Shown: positions 1 through 9,787 of the stretch, piece by piece
How the letters are laid out: every line of letters starts with the position of its first letter
Position numbering within the stretch: the stretch's first letter is position 1
Source: Mycolicibacterium sp. TY81
GTDB taxonomy: Bacteria; Actinomycetota; Actinomycetes; Mycobacteriales; Mycobacteriaceae
Assembly: GCF_018326285.1 (NCBI RefSeq)
Contig: NZ_AP023362.1
Coordinates: forward strand, 4,526,001-4,590,000
Length of the DNA: 64,000 nt
Reading direction: 5' to 3'
Made by a program: the position numbers and the translations under genes
Notes under the pieces: generated by a model
What the model saw: the letters and a program-made list of their open reading frames with translations, nothing else
Database searches by the model: none
What the model was told of the DNA's origin: nothing

Positions 1-740
1 TCCAGGGCGCCGTCCTCTTGCAGCCAGGTGGCGGTCTGCAGCGACTCCTGGATCGGGATACCGCCCCGGACGCCGTCGCTCATGTTGAGTTTGGCGATCA
101 CCGCGATCCGATCACCCACGGCCTCCCGTACGGCCTGCACCGTGCCGCGGGCCACCTTGGCCCGGTTGTACAGCGAGCCACCGAACTCATCGCGGCGCTT
201 GTTGATCAACGGCGACAGGAACGAGGACGCGAAGTAGTTGTGGCCCAGGTGCACCTCGACGGCGTCGAACCCGGCCTCGATCGCCAACCGGGCGGCGTTC
301 GCGTGCGCGGCCATCACATCGTCGATATCGGCGCGGGTGGCCTTGCGGGCGAACCGCATCGACAGCGGGTTGAACAACCGCACCGGCGCCAACGCGGTGG
401 CCTTGTTGGTGCGGGCATTGGCGACCGGGCCGGCATGCCCGATCTGCGCGCTGATCGCCGCCCCCTCGGCATGCACCGCCGCGGTCAACTTCTGCAGCCC
501 CGGGATCGCCTCCGGGCGCATCCACAACTGCCACCCATCGGTACGCCCACCCGGGGCCACCGCGCAATAGGCCACCGTCGTCATCCCCACCCCACCCGCA
601 GCGGGCAGCCGGTGATACCGGATCAGATCATCGGTGACCAGCGCATCCGGCGTCGCCGCCTCGAACGTCGCGGCCTTGATGACCCGATTACGCAACGTGA
701 TCGGACCGAGCTTGGCCGGCTGGAAGGGATCGGGTGCCAT
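1..740 (-). CDS. NADH:flavin oxidoreductase, Old Yellow Enzyme family (3' end outside window)
   Basis: Reading leftward from the ATG at 738-740, an open frame runs off the window edge. The visible N-terminal ~246 residues begin MAPDPFQPAKLGPITLRNR, the FMN-binding start of the OYE/2,4-dienoyl-CoA reductase TIM barrel, followed by SAQIGHAG and EVHLGHNYFASSFLSP, close to the family's substrate-binding H-x-x-(H/N)-Y motif. A ribosome site (GAAAGGAC) lies about ten bases before the ATG. Members use NAD(P)H and FMN to reduce activated C=C bonds of enones, steroids or enoyl-CoAs in the cytosol. The gene follows the Mce-like lipoprotein on the same strand after 44 bp, so it is probably the third gene of that operon. 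The substrate cannot be read from the sequence. The C-terminus, including any Fe-S or NADH domain, is not in the window. Confidence 0.88.
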   Translation of the reverse strand, partial: MAPDPFQPAKLGPITLRNRVIKAATFEAATPDALVTDDLIRYHRLPAAGGVGMTTVAYCAVAPGGRTDGWQLWMRPEAIPGLQKLTAAVHAEGAAISAQIGHAGPVANARTNKATALAPVRLFNPLSMRFARKATRADIDDVMAAHANAARLAIEAGFDAVEVHLGHNYFASSFLSPLINKRRDEFGGSLYNRAKVARGTVQAVREAVGDRIAVIAKLNMSDGVRGGIPIQESLQTATWLQEDGAL

Positions 741-784
741 TCTGCGCGGAGTCCTTTCGATAAGTCGTGTTACAACAACGTCTT

Positions 785-1957
785 TCACGGCTTCGCACCG
801 TGCTGGGTGGCAGTTCCGGGCGGAATCTGGAACGGGTCGGCGGCCTGGCCGGACAGATTGGCGAGCGCACCGATCAGGAAATCCGGCGGATTGACGATCT
901 CGGACAGCCGCGGCATGTTCGGGTCGAGCGCCGAGGTGGTGAGCATGTTTTCGCCGAGCCGCCGCAGGGTGAGGTCGAATGTCGAAAAGACGTTGAGATA
1001 GTCGCCTCGAACGGCGTTGCGCAGGTACTTCTGGGAGAACGGGAACGTGGGCAGGATTTCCAGATCGTGAATGAAGTCATCGGCGTTGTCGTTGAGGGCC
1101 TTGATGATGGGAAATATGTCCCTGAGATCGGCAGCGAAGTCGTCCTTGGACTGCGACAGAACGCGTTCGGCAGTCGAGGCCAATCGGCGCAGTGCGGCGA
1201 ACGCCGCGACGATGTTGGCGCGATTTCGGTTCAGGGCATCGAGTGCGGCGGGCAGCGTCTCCAGCGTCCGCGCCAGCGCGCCGGCGCCGTGCGCCAATGC
1301 TGCCGCTGTCCGGTCGACGCCTTCGATCGCCGTGATGATGGTGCCCGTTTGCGCATCGAGGAAGCCGGTCAACTCGGCCAGCTTCGCCACCAATCCGGTG
1401 AACGTGGTCGCGCGTTCGGCCACAGCTGCGTACGCCTCGTTCGTAATATCCTGCAGGGCACCGAGATTGCCGTTGTTGACGATGACACCGAGCGCGGCCA
1501 GCACCTCTTCGGTGGTGGGATAGTGACCTCCCCGGCCGAGCCGGAGGTGCGCGCCGTCGGCCAGCTTGGCGGGCACCGGCTGGTTCGACGGCACCAGTTC
1601 GACGTGCTGGGAGCCCAACAGCGAGGTTTGCCCGACCATCACCGACACGTTTTCGGGGAGATCAACGTGGCGGTCCAACGAAAGACGAACGGCCGCATAC
1701 ACGGTGCTGTCGGCGCGCTGCCTGACGGCGACCCCGGAGACGCTTCCCACGGTCACATCCCCGACCTTTACCGGCGAATTCTGCGGCAGGCCAACGACGT
1801 TGTCCAGCTCGACGGTCACCTCGAAGGAGCCCGGGCCGTGACCGGCCGTCCCCGGCAACGACAGCGAATTCAATCCGTCGAACTGGCACCCCGACAATGC
1901 GGCGGCGACACAGGCCAGGAGCGCGCAGCCGCGCAACCCGATACGACGATCACCCAT
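785..1957 (-). CDS. Mce-family lipoprotein, MceE-like
   Basis: Exported substrate-binding-type component of an Mce lipid importer. The 390-residue protein begins MGDRRIGLRG, has a short hydrophobic signal and a lipobox (LSGC at about residues 20-23), so it should be processed and anchored as a lipoprotein. The MCE/MlaD domain follows (LPGTAGHGPGSFEVTVELDN, then VGLPQNSPVKVGDVTVGSV), then a long helical region and a C-terminus with FQIPPGTA. A lipobox is the hallmark of MceE (LprK) among the six Mce types. I chose the ATG at 1957 because it gives a proper signal peptide; the frame is open further upstream. Its start overlaps the stop of the upstream MceB-like gene by 8 bp, so the two are translationally coupled. 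No YrbE permease or other Mce subunit lies between 1 and 3.7 kb. Confidence 0.87.
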   Translation of the reverse strand: MGDRRIGLRGCALLACVAAALSGCQFDGLNSLSLPGTAGHGPGSFEVTVELDNVVGLPQNSPVKVGDVTVGSVSGVAVRQRADSTVYAAVRLSLDRHVDLPENVSVMVGQTSLLGSQHVELVPSNQPVPAKLADGAHLRLGRGGHYPTTEEVLAALGVIVNNGNLGALQDITNEAYAAVAERATTFTGLVAKLAELTGFLDAQTGTIITAIEGVDRTAAALAHGAGALARTLETLPAALDALNRNRANIVAAFAALRRLASTAERVLSQSKDDFAADLRDIFPIIKALNDNADDFIHDLEILPTFPFSQKYLRNAVRGDYLNVFSTFDLTLRRLGENMLTTSALDPNMPRLSEIVNPPDFLIGALANLSGQAADPFQIPPGTATQHGAKP

Positions 1958-2975
1958 TCTCCGAGCACCGGCCCTTCGATGGGTCGGGAGCTCCGCCGAT
2001 GGGAATGATGATGTCGCTACCCGCCGGCCCGCTGAGCTTGATCTTGCTGGAGCAGAAGAAGATGTTGAAGAACGCACCATACGCGCCAAGTGAATTGAGC
2101 CGCAGATAGCTCTCGGCGAGGGGCTCGATGGCGGCGTTGACCTCCGCCTTGCGCTCGTAGACCCGCTGCGCAAAGGGACGCACATTCTCGAGGACGCCCT
2201 GGACCGGCCGCCGGGAGCGCTCCAGCATCTGGGTCAGCTCCGCCGACGACGCGGCCAGCGGCCCGATGGCTCCGGCGATGGGGTCACGGTCCTGCGCCAG
2301 ACCGGTCAGCAGTTGCTGGAGCGTGTCGATACTGGTGCCGAACTGCCGGCTCTTCGAATCCACGCTGCCGAGAACCGCATTGAGGTTGGTGACGACGTCG
2401 CCGATGAGCTGATCCCGGCCGGATAGATTCTGCGCGAAGTTTCCTGTCGTCGAAAGCAGTTGGGACACAGCACCGCCCTGGCCCTGGAGCAGATCGATGA
2501 CGGCGGCGGTGATGGCGTTGACCTTGTCGCCGTCGAGGCCCTTGAGCACGGGACGCAGGCCGCCCAAGAGCGCGTCGAGATCCACGGCGGGCTGGGTGTG
2601 ACTCAGCGGGATGGTCGCCCCCGCAGCCAGCTCGTGCAAATCTCCTGCGGCGAAGGCCAATTCGAGATAGCGGTCACCGGTGAGGTTCAGATAGCGGATG
2701 ACGGCCCTGGTCGACGTGTAGAGGCGGTAGCGCGAATCAACACTGAAGAGCACGTCGACGGTGTTGTCGGCGCCCAGCGACACGCGGTCGACCTTGCCCA
2801 CCGGCAGCCCGGCCATCCGCACGTCCTGACCGACTGTCAGACGTGAGGCATCGGTGAACTGGGCGTGGTACCGCTCGCCCGTCCCGAACCGGAACTGGCC
2901 GAACACCACCACCAGCGCGGCGGCGACCAACAGCATCACCACGGTGAACGCAGTCACCTTCGCCCCGGCGGCCAT
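1950..2975 (-). CDS. Mce-family protein, MceB-like
   Basis: Mce proteins form periplasmic MlaD-type assemblies that carry lipids to an ABC-type importer. This 341-residue protein has an N-terminal membrane anchor (FTVVMLLVAAALVVVFGQ), an MCE domain (about residues 35-110, with RLTVGQDVRMAGLPVGKV and LNLTGDRYLEL) and a coiled-coil-rich middle. Its C-terminus is Cys-containing (FFNIFFCSSKIK, GPAGSD, DPSKGRC) and of the kind I associate with MceB. The ATG at 2975 sits six bases after a perfect AAGGAGG; an in-frame TTG at 2981 abuts that ribosome site and is less likely. First gene of the operon, facing a tetR gene across an inverted-repeat operator. Assignment to the B class is from pattern memory; membership of the Mce family is firm. 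Confidence 0.86.
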   Translation of the reverse strand: MAAGAKVTAFTVVMLLVAAALVVVFGQFRFGTGERYHAQFTDASRLTVGQDVRMAGLPVGKVDRVSLGADNTVDVLFSVDSRYRLYTSTRAVIRYLNLTGDRYLELAFAAGDLHELAAGATIPLSHTQPAVDLDALLGGLRPVLKGLDGDKVNAITAAVIDLLQGQGGAVSQLLSTTGNFAQNLSGRDQLIGDVVTNLNAVLGSVDSKSRQFGTSIDTLQQLLTGLAQDRDPIAGAIGPLAASSAELTQMLERSRRPVQGVLENVRPFAQRVYERKAEVNAAIEPLAESYLRLNSLGAYGAFFNIFFCSSKIKLSGPAGSDIIIPIGGAPDPSKGRCSENG

Positions 2976-2987
2976 CGCCAACCTCCT

Positions 2988-3016
2988 TAATTAGTGATCC
3001 AGTGGTACACTAATTA
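2988..3016. promoter_or_regulatory. Putative TetR operator, 9-bp inverted repeat
   Basis: TAATTAGTG (2988-2996) and CACTAATTA (3008-3016) are perfect inverted repeats separated by 11 bp. They sit in the short gap between the divergent mce-like operon (start 2975) and the tetR gene. The AT-rich arms stand out in GC-rich DNA. The position just upstream of the mce ribosome site suggests direct repression of that operon and autoregulation of tetR. The site is seen; its function is inferred from position. Confidence 0.72.
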
Positions 3017-3069
3017 CCGGCATGGCGTCAATGGCATCGCCGACAGTCGGGTGCTGTGATGATGGACCC

Positions 3070-3687
3070 GTGAGCAGTCAGTCAGGCCCGGGCCGGCCAC
3101 GGGACGCGAGTATCGACGATCGCGTCCTGACGGCAACCCGAGAGCTCCTGTCAGAGGTCGGGTTTCAGGATTTGAGCATGCGCCTCGTCGCGCAGCGCTC
3201 CGGCGTCACGCGCGCCAGCCTGGCTCGGCGATGGCCGTCGAAGGGCGCGTTGGTCATCGATGCGGTGATGGGCGTGGCACCCGACCTGACGCCGTTCGAT
3301 GGCACCGATGTCTACGGCTGGATAGATTTCGTCGTCCGCGGCAGCCGGGCCCTGTTCAACCGCCCCGATATGAAGGCTGCGGCACCCGACCTCACCCAGG
3401 CCCTGGTCGAAGACAAACAGCTGGGGCGGTCGCTGTGGAATCGGTTCACGGGACCGGCGGTCGAACTGTTCGCCGACGACGTCGGAGCACAGACCGCCGA
3501 AGAGCGGCGCAGTGCGGAACTGGATGCGCGCGCCGTCCTGATCATGGCGGCGGGTGCCGCCATGTACGTCTCCACCATCGCCGCCGACGACGACTCCACC
3601 GAGCTCGAGGAACGGATCGTCGAACTGCTGACCACCGGCTATCGAGCAGTGGTCGCGAACCGCCTGGCGGCCGAAGGGCAGGCCTAG
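3070..3687 (+). CDS. TetR/AcrR-family transcriptional regulator
   Basis: One-domain DNA-binding repressor with an N-terminal helix-turn-helix (about residues 15-60: DDRVLTATRELLSEVGFQDL, then VAQRSGVTRASLARRWPSK) and an all-helical ligand-binding C-terminal domain. About 205 residues from the GTG at 3070; ATG codons at 3022 and 3061 are in frame and give longer N-termini without a better ribosome site, so the start is uncertain. Divergent from the mce-like/OYE operon with a palindromic operator between them, so it most likely controls that operon in response to a lipid or acyl-CoA-like ligand. The ligand is inference only. A hairpin terminator follows the stop within about 10 bp. Confidence 0.87.
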   Translation: MSSQSGPGRPRDASIDDRVLTATRELLSEVGFQDLSMRLVAQRSGVTRASLARRWPSKGALVIDAVMGVAPDLTPFDGTDVYGWIDFVVRGSRALFNRPDMKAAAPDLTQALVEDKQLGRSLWNRFTGPAVELFADDVGAQTAEERRSAELDARAVLIMAAGAAMYVSTIAADDDSTELEERIVELLTTGYRAVVANRLAAEGQA

Positions 3688-3692
3688 AGCAG

Positions 3693-3729
3693 ACGACAGG
3701 CCGCACCCTGCGCGGGCACGGCCTGTCGT
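3693..3729. terminator. Bidirectional hairpin terminator
   Basis: ACGACAGGCCG (3693-3703) and CGGCCTGTCGT (3719-3729) form a perfect 11-bp stem with a 15-base loop. It lies between the convergent ends of tetR and the Gly/Pro-rich membrane protein gene. No U-tract is present, as is common for mycobacterial terminators. Confidence 0.72.
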
Positions 3730-3751
3730 GTGACGCGGGACTGTGGTGGGG

Positions 3752-4219
3752 TCAGCGACCGGGCTGGGCCGGTCCGGGCTGGCCGGGTGCTTGCGGTCCG
3801 GGGCCACCGGGGCCCTGTCCGCCGGGACCACCGGGGCCCTGTCCGCCGGGCCCACCGGGGCCCTGTCCGCCGGGACCCTGCCAGCCGGGGCCGCCGGGGA
3901 ACATCGGATGCCACATGCCGCCGCCGCGCGGTCCGTGGCCCTCGCGGAACTCCGCGGTGTCATGCCCGCGGTGGTGCTTGTGCCAGCCGTGGTGGCCGCC
4001 GCCGGAATGCGCGCCGAGAATGAAGCCGGAGAAGAAAATCGTCGCGACGATGAACACGATGCCCGCGACGATGCCAACCCACGCCAGCACCTTGTTCAGC
4101 TTGCTGGGCTCGTGCTCGGCGGGCGGGGTGGCCACTGCGGTGGCCGTTGCTACGGGCGGGAAGGAGTCCGTCGGGGTGTCCGGCGCCTCTGGCGTTTCTT
4201 TAGGGGTTTCGTCACTCAT
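3752..4219 (-). CDS. Gly/Pro-rich single-pass membrane protein
   Basis: Unknown function. From the ATG at 4219 the protein is 155 residues: an acidic, Pro-rich N-terminus (MSDETPKETPEAPDTPTD), one transmembrane segment (about residues 45-70, VLAWVGIVAGIVFIVATIFF), a His/Gly-rich stretch (GGGHHGWHKHHRGHD) and a C-terminal tail of GPGGQ repeats. The tail is encoded by three 24-bp tandem repeats. Topology suggests a cytosolic N-terminus and an extracytoplasmic Gly/Pro tail; the His cluster could bind metal, but this is speculation. An in-frame start nine codons upstream (4246) is possible. Proline-rich small membrane proteins of this kind are common near this locus in mycobacteria. Confidence 0.7.
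   Translation of the reverse strand: MSDETPKETPEAPDTPTDSFPPVATATAVATPPAEHEPSKLNKVLAWVGIVAGIVFIVATIFFSGFILGAHSGGGHHGWHKHHRGHDTAEFREGHGPRGGGMWHPMFPGGPGWQGPGGQGPGGPGGQGPGGPGGQGPGGPGPQAPGQPGPAQPGR
3804..3875. repeat. Three tandem 24-bp repeats
   Basis: Units at 3804-3827, 3828-3851 and 3852-3875 differ only at the last base (a/c/a). Read on the minus strand they encode an eight-residue Gly/Gln/Pro repeat in the tail of the membrane protein. Copy number is likely to vary between strains by slippage. Confidence 0.85.
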
Positions 4220-4382
4220 GCCATCGATGATCCGTCCGTCAACCACTGCGGTGGCTAGGTTGCGCGTAAGAATCAGCTATGAGGCGCGCGGCGCGGTAGC
4301 GTGGCCTGTGTAGCGGAGCTTCGGCCGGGCTTTGGGGGCCGGCCGACGCTCCGATATCAGCACGCGCGGCAGAAAAGGTGAG

Positions 4383-4853
4383 ATGTCCAGAACCACCCTG
4401 CGCGCCGCGGCTCTCGCCTGCGGCACCGCGTTGCTCCTGACCCTCACCCCGGCGTGCGCGAAGCAGACCGCCGTGCTGACGGGCCCGGCTCCGACGGCGT
4501 CGCCCACGGCTGCCTCCCACACCCAAGCGCCGGCACCGACGACCAAGAGCAAGTCCGGGCTGCCCGTCTGCCAGCTGTCGTCGCTGCCACCCGAGACCAC
4601 CACCACGGTCGACCTGATCCACCGCGGCGGGCCGTTCCCCTATTCACGCGACGGCATCGTGTTCGGCAACTTCGAGCGCCGGCTGCCGAACCAGCAGCGC
4701 GGCTACTACCACGAGTACACGGTGCCCACGCCGGGCGCGAAGACGCGCGGCACCCGACGGGTCATCACCGGCGGCGAGCCGCCGACCAACCCACCGGAGT
4801 TCTACTACACCGGCGACCACTACGAGACGTTCTGCCAGATCGGAGGAGCGTGA
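4383..4853 (+). CDS. Secreted guanyl-specific ribonuclease, N1/T1 (RNase Sa/barnase) family
   Basis: Extracellular endoribonuclease that cleaves RNA 3' of guanosine. The 156-residue precursor has an Arg-containing, hydrophobic signal peptide (residues 1-26), a Ser/Thr/Pro-rich linker (27-58) and a compact RNase domain (59-156). Family motifs are visible: VDLIHRGGPFPYSRDG, RGYYHEYTV, GTRRVITGG and YYTGDHYETF. Glu111, Arg126 and His146 match the catalytic Glu-Arg-His triad, with the same Glu-to-Arg spacing (15) as RNase Sa. Cys63 and Cys151 are placed to form the terminus-linking disulfide of that enzyme. A lipobox-like TPAC ends the signal but is a poor match. The ATG at 4383 follows AAAAGGTGAG. 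The stop overlaps the start of the barstar-like gene by 4 bp, so enzyme and inhibitor are co-translated. Confidence 0.9.
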   Translation: MSRTTLRAAALACGTALLLTLTPACAKQTAVLTGPAPTASPTAASHTQAPAPTTKSKSGLPVCQLSSLPPETTTTVDLIHRGGPFPYSRDGIVFGNFERRLPNQQRGYYHEYTVPTPGAKTRGTRRVITGGEPPTNPPEFYYTGDHYETFCQIGGA

Positions 4854-5125
4854 AGACGTTCACCGTGCGGGGTGCGCGGATCCATTCCCGCGCAGACCTT
4901 TTCACCGAGCTGGGGCACGCCGTCAACGGCAGCGGCGGCTACTTCGGCAGCAATCTGGACGCACTGGCCGACTGCCTCGGCGGCGGCTTCGGCACGCCGG
5001 ACGACGAGCCGTTCCGCTTCGTGCTGACCGACAGTTCAAAAGCCAAGAAGGCGTTGGATTCTCACACCTGGAGCGGACTGCTCGAGGTGTTCGACAGCGC
5101 CGGCGTCGACCTGGTGCTGCGCTGA
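4850..5125 (+). CDS. Barstar-like ribonuclease inhibitor
   Basis: Cytosolic protein that should bind and block the adjacent ribonuclease. The 91-residue chain starts VKTFTVRGARIHSRADLFTE and contains the barstar signature YFGSNLDALADCLGGGFG (about residues 31-48), whose two Asp residues (about 37 and 41) correspond to the acidic residues that fill the RNase active site. The GTG start at 4850 overlaps the RNase stop (GTGA) and is preceded by GGAGG. Length matches the family (about 90 residues). The pair resembles barnase/barstar and RNase Sa/Sai14, where the inhibitor protects the producer before export. The IS element is inserted 8 bp after its stop and has not damaged the gene. Confidence 0.9.
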   Translation: MKTFTVRGARIHSRADLFTELGHAVNGSGGYFGSNLDALADCLGGGFGTPDDEPFRFVLTDSSKAKKALDSHTWSGLLEVFDSAGVDLVLR

Positions 5126-5133
5126 CAACAGCG

Positions 5134-5139
5134 CCTAGG
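5134..5139. repeat. Left 6-bp target duplication CCTAGG of the IS element
   Basis: CCTAGG directly precedes the left TGT end of the insertion sequence and is repeated exactly at 6219-6224. It fits the NCTAGN target preference and 6-bp duplication known for IS481. Confidence 0.85.
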
Positions 5140-6218
5140 TGTACTCGGCCATGACGTTGGTAGCGGGCGTGTTGGCTTGATGTGGGGAGAACCTCCGGGT
5201 GAGGTGTGGCTTGTCGAAGGCCCATCACCAACCCGGAGGTTCTCGTGTCCCACCGTAATGCCCGTACGACGTTGCACGGCCGGCTGCTGATTGTGCAGCG
5301 GCATCAGCAGGGCTGGAAACAAGCCCATATCGCTTCAGCGATGGGCATTTCCCGCAAATGCGTCCACACCTGGATCAGCCGTTATGCCCTCGAGGGAGAG
5401 GCCGGACTTCACGACCGGTCCTCACGACCGCACCACAGTCCGACCAAGACCCCAGCGCGGGTGGAACGACAGGTGGTGGCGGCGCGCCGCCGGCATCGCC
5501 GGGGCCCGGACTGGCTGGGTGCCGAACTTGGGATCCCCGCGCGGACCGTCGGACGGATTCTTCATCGTCGGGGCGTACCTCATCTGCGCGACTGCGATCC
5601 GATGACCGGCGCGGTGATCAAGGCATCGAAGGCCACTGCGGTGCGCTACGAGCGCGACCATCCTGGCGAACTGGTCCACGTCGATGTCAAGAAGCTCGGC
5701 CGCATCCCCCGACGGGGGGCGGGTGGCGCGCTCACGGGCGCAGCGAAGAGGTCCGCGGCCGCGGCATCGGGTATGACTACGTGCACTCGATGGTCGATGA
5801 CCACAGCCGGCTGGCGTACTCAGAGATCCATCCCGATGAGAAGGGATCAACATGTGCCGGGTTCATCGCTCGGGCGGCTGAATACTTTCAATCACAAGGG
5901 ATTTCGAGTATCGAACGAGTCATCACTGACAACCATTTCAGCTATCGACGCTCGGCCGACGTCGCGGCGATCATCGACCAGCTGCATGCTAAACACCTCT
6001 TCATCAGGCCTCACTGCCCGTGGCAGAACGGCAAGGTGGAGCGCTACAACCGGACGCTGCAAGGCGAATGGTCCTATCGCCGGGTTTTCGCCTCCAACGC
6101 AGACCGCGCCCGAGCCCTTGCACCCTGGGTCGAGTTCTACAACACTCAACGCCGCCACAGCGCACTCGACGGACTACCACCCATCAGCCGACTGCGACCA
6201 ACCTGATGGCCGAGTACA
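5140..6218 (+). mobile_element. IS481-family insertion sequence, 1079 bp
   Basis: A complete element bounded by TGT...ACA ends. Imperfect terminal inverted repeats lie at 5140-5161 and 6197-6218 (20 of 22 match, starting TGTACTCGGCCAT). Identical CCTAGG duplications flank it, as expected for a single insertion event. It carries one transposase gene on the plus strand, which is frameshifted. It lies between the barstar-like gene and the convergent DUF4185 gene. Removing it plus one CCTAGG restores a gap of about a dozen bases, so no gene was broken. Confidence 0.92.
5245..6206 (+). pseudogene. IS481-family transposase, frameshifted
   Basis: DDE transposase in two frames. The first part, from GTG 5245 (after GGAGGT), begins VSHRNARTTLHGRLLIVQRH and carries the HTH (WKQAHIASAMGISRKCVHTW) and the first catalytic Asp (LVHVDVKKLGRIP). 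Near 5706-5720 the reading moves to another frame, which continues GGGWRAHGRSEE, then VHSMVDDHSRLAY, the second Asp (VITDNHFSY), the catalytic Glu (NGKVERYNRT) and the stop at 6206. The switch lies in a run of five C and six G (cccccgacgggggg). One extra C and one extra G relative to the expected RIP-D-GGG-W reading would explain it. Either the copy is dead, or these are homopolymer sequencing errors. A programmed frameshift is less likely, because IS481 transposases are normally one frame. Confidence 0.85.
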
Positions 6219-6224
6219 CCTAGG
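6219..6224. repeat. Right 6-bp target duplication CCTAGG of the IS element
   Basis: Exact copy of 5134-5139 directly after the ACA right end. The stop codon (TAG on the minus strand, 6220-6222) of the neighbouring DUF4185 gene lies inside this duplication, so the insertion kept that gene intact. Confidence 0.85.
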
Positions 6225-7338
6225 GCTTGACCGGATTCACGGCGAACTGGATGACGCGGTAGGGCGCGGTATCGCGCGGCGTGGTGTTCCACTGGCTGAC
6301 CAGGATGCGCAGTTCATCGAGCGTCGAGCCCGGCGAGATGTAGCCGCCGTACGGCTGTGCCAGCTGATTGTCTTGCGGCTCAGGCAGTTCGTCGGCCTGC
6401 TCGGGCCAGCCGCCGGCCACGACGACCGTCGTCACCGGCGCGGTGCCGAGTTCCGTCGGCGAGTTCGCGACGCGGACCTCCATGTTGCCGGTGCTGCTGT
6501 TGAAGTACGACAGCACGGTCTTGCCGTCGACCTGCTTCATGCTCATCTCGCCGATCAGGTCGCGCCACAACGGAGTTGGCGGTTTGCCCCAGCCCGCCGT
6601 GGCGGACCAGCCCTGCCAGCTGGATCGGTCCGTGAACGCCTGCGGCGTGGCCCGGTAGAGGTAGGCCGGGCTGCTGCGGTCGAAGTTGTTGGCGACCAGG
6701 TAAACCCAGCCGCGCGGTGAGTCCGCGGTGGGCACCGGGTCGTAGTAGCCCGTGATCTGACTCTGCGCTCCCCCGGCATAACCGGCCGGTCGCACCGAAC
6801 CCGGCACGGTCGGCCATGCGCCGCGCGTCGGGTCGGCCTTGACCAGTCGCGAACTCGCCGGTCTCAGGTCGCGCGTGGTGGTGATCAACAGGTAGTTCTC
6901 CCGGTTGATGCTCACCACGCCAGCCGGAAGTTGCGATGTGCCAGGAACTTTGGCGTCGGCGAGCAGCGGCTTGTCGATGCCCATGACGCCGCGGTACCGC
7001 AGGCCGTCCGGTGAGTTGATGGAGTCGGTCTCGACATGCAGTGCGACGGGCGCATACCAGCCGCCGAATCCGACGCCCTGCCCCGCGAAGCTGTCGCCAC
7101 AGATCTGCAGGATGCCGCTCGGGAACTCCATGAATTCACAGAGATCCGTCGCACCGATGCCGTAATCGGCTGTCGGCGTGCCGGTTCCGGCCACCGGACC
7201 GATGCGTGTCACCTGCCCGACGGCCAACGGTTTGAGCACCGGAGTCGGTACCGGCGCAGGCGGATCCGCCTGCGCCGCCGGCACCCCCATGCCGAACCCG
7301 AGCACCAGCGCCGCGACCGACGCTGCCCCCGCCCGCAA
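6220..7338 (-). CDS. Exported DUF4185-domain protein
   Basis: Function unknown. The 372-residue protein has an N-terminal signal peptide (AASVAALVLGFGMGVPAAQA, likely cut after AQA near residue 24) and then a single domain that I recognise as DUF4185, a predicted beta-propeller fold found in exported actinobacterial proteins. Supporting stretches are DYGIGATDLCEF, LQICGDSFAGQGVGFGGW and YFNSSTGNMEVRVANSP. The best start is a TTG at 7338, two bases after the asd stop. No ATG or GTG gives a full signal peptide without overlapping asd, so the start is uncertain. It lies last in the ask-asd unit on the same strand. The equivalent M. tuberculosis position is Rv3707c. The stop codon falls within the IS target duplication. 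Confidence 0.8.
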   Translation of the reverse strand: MRAGAASVAALVLGFGMGVPAAQADPPAPVPTPVLKPLAVGQVTRIGPVAGTGTPTADYGIGATDLCEFMEFPSGILQICGDSFAGQGVGFGGWYAPVALHVETDSINSPDGLRYRGVMGIDKPLLADAKVPGTSQLPAGVVSINRENYLLITTTRDLRPASSRLVKADPTRGAWPTVPGSVRPAGYAGGAQSQITGYYDPVPTADSPRGWVYLVANNFDRSSPAYLYRATPQAFTDRSSWQGWSATAGWGKPPTPLWRDLIGEMSMKQVDGKTVLSYFNSSTGNMEVRVANSPTELGTAPVTTVVVAGGWPEQADELPEPQDNQLAQPYGGYISPGSTLDELRILVSQWNTTPRDTAPYRVIQFAVNPVKP

Positions 7339-7340
7339 GA

Positions 7341-9646
<2,306 letters not shown>

Positions 9647-9756
9647 TGTTCGCGTTTCCTTCTCTGAATTGGCAGCAAGCATTCGCATCAATGCTGCTCC
9701 AAGGATAAGGGAGGGGTGAACCCGATTTTGTTGCCCGGTCACCTGCCGGACCTGCA

Positions 9757-9784
9757 GGGCGGGAGACGTTCGTCACTCCCGCCC
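9757..9784. terminator. Hairpin terminator, 9-bp stem
   Basis: GGGCGGGAG (9757-9765) and CTCCCGCCC (9776-9784) form a perfect stem with a 10-base loop. It lies three bases beyond the stop of the small membrane protein gene (minus strand) and upstream of the ask start region. It probably isolates ask-asd from the gene upstream. Confidence 0.68.
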
Positions 9785-9787
9785 GGA

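Noticed and set aside
3780..3890. CRISPR-like repeat array
   Set aside because: The 24-bp units are directly adjacent with no spacers and keep reading frame, so they are a coding tandem repeat.
5720..6720. First transposase frame continuing past the IS end to 6720
   Set aside because: After about 5715 it no longer resembles a transposase, and it crosses the IS end into the antisense of the DUF4185 gene.
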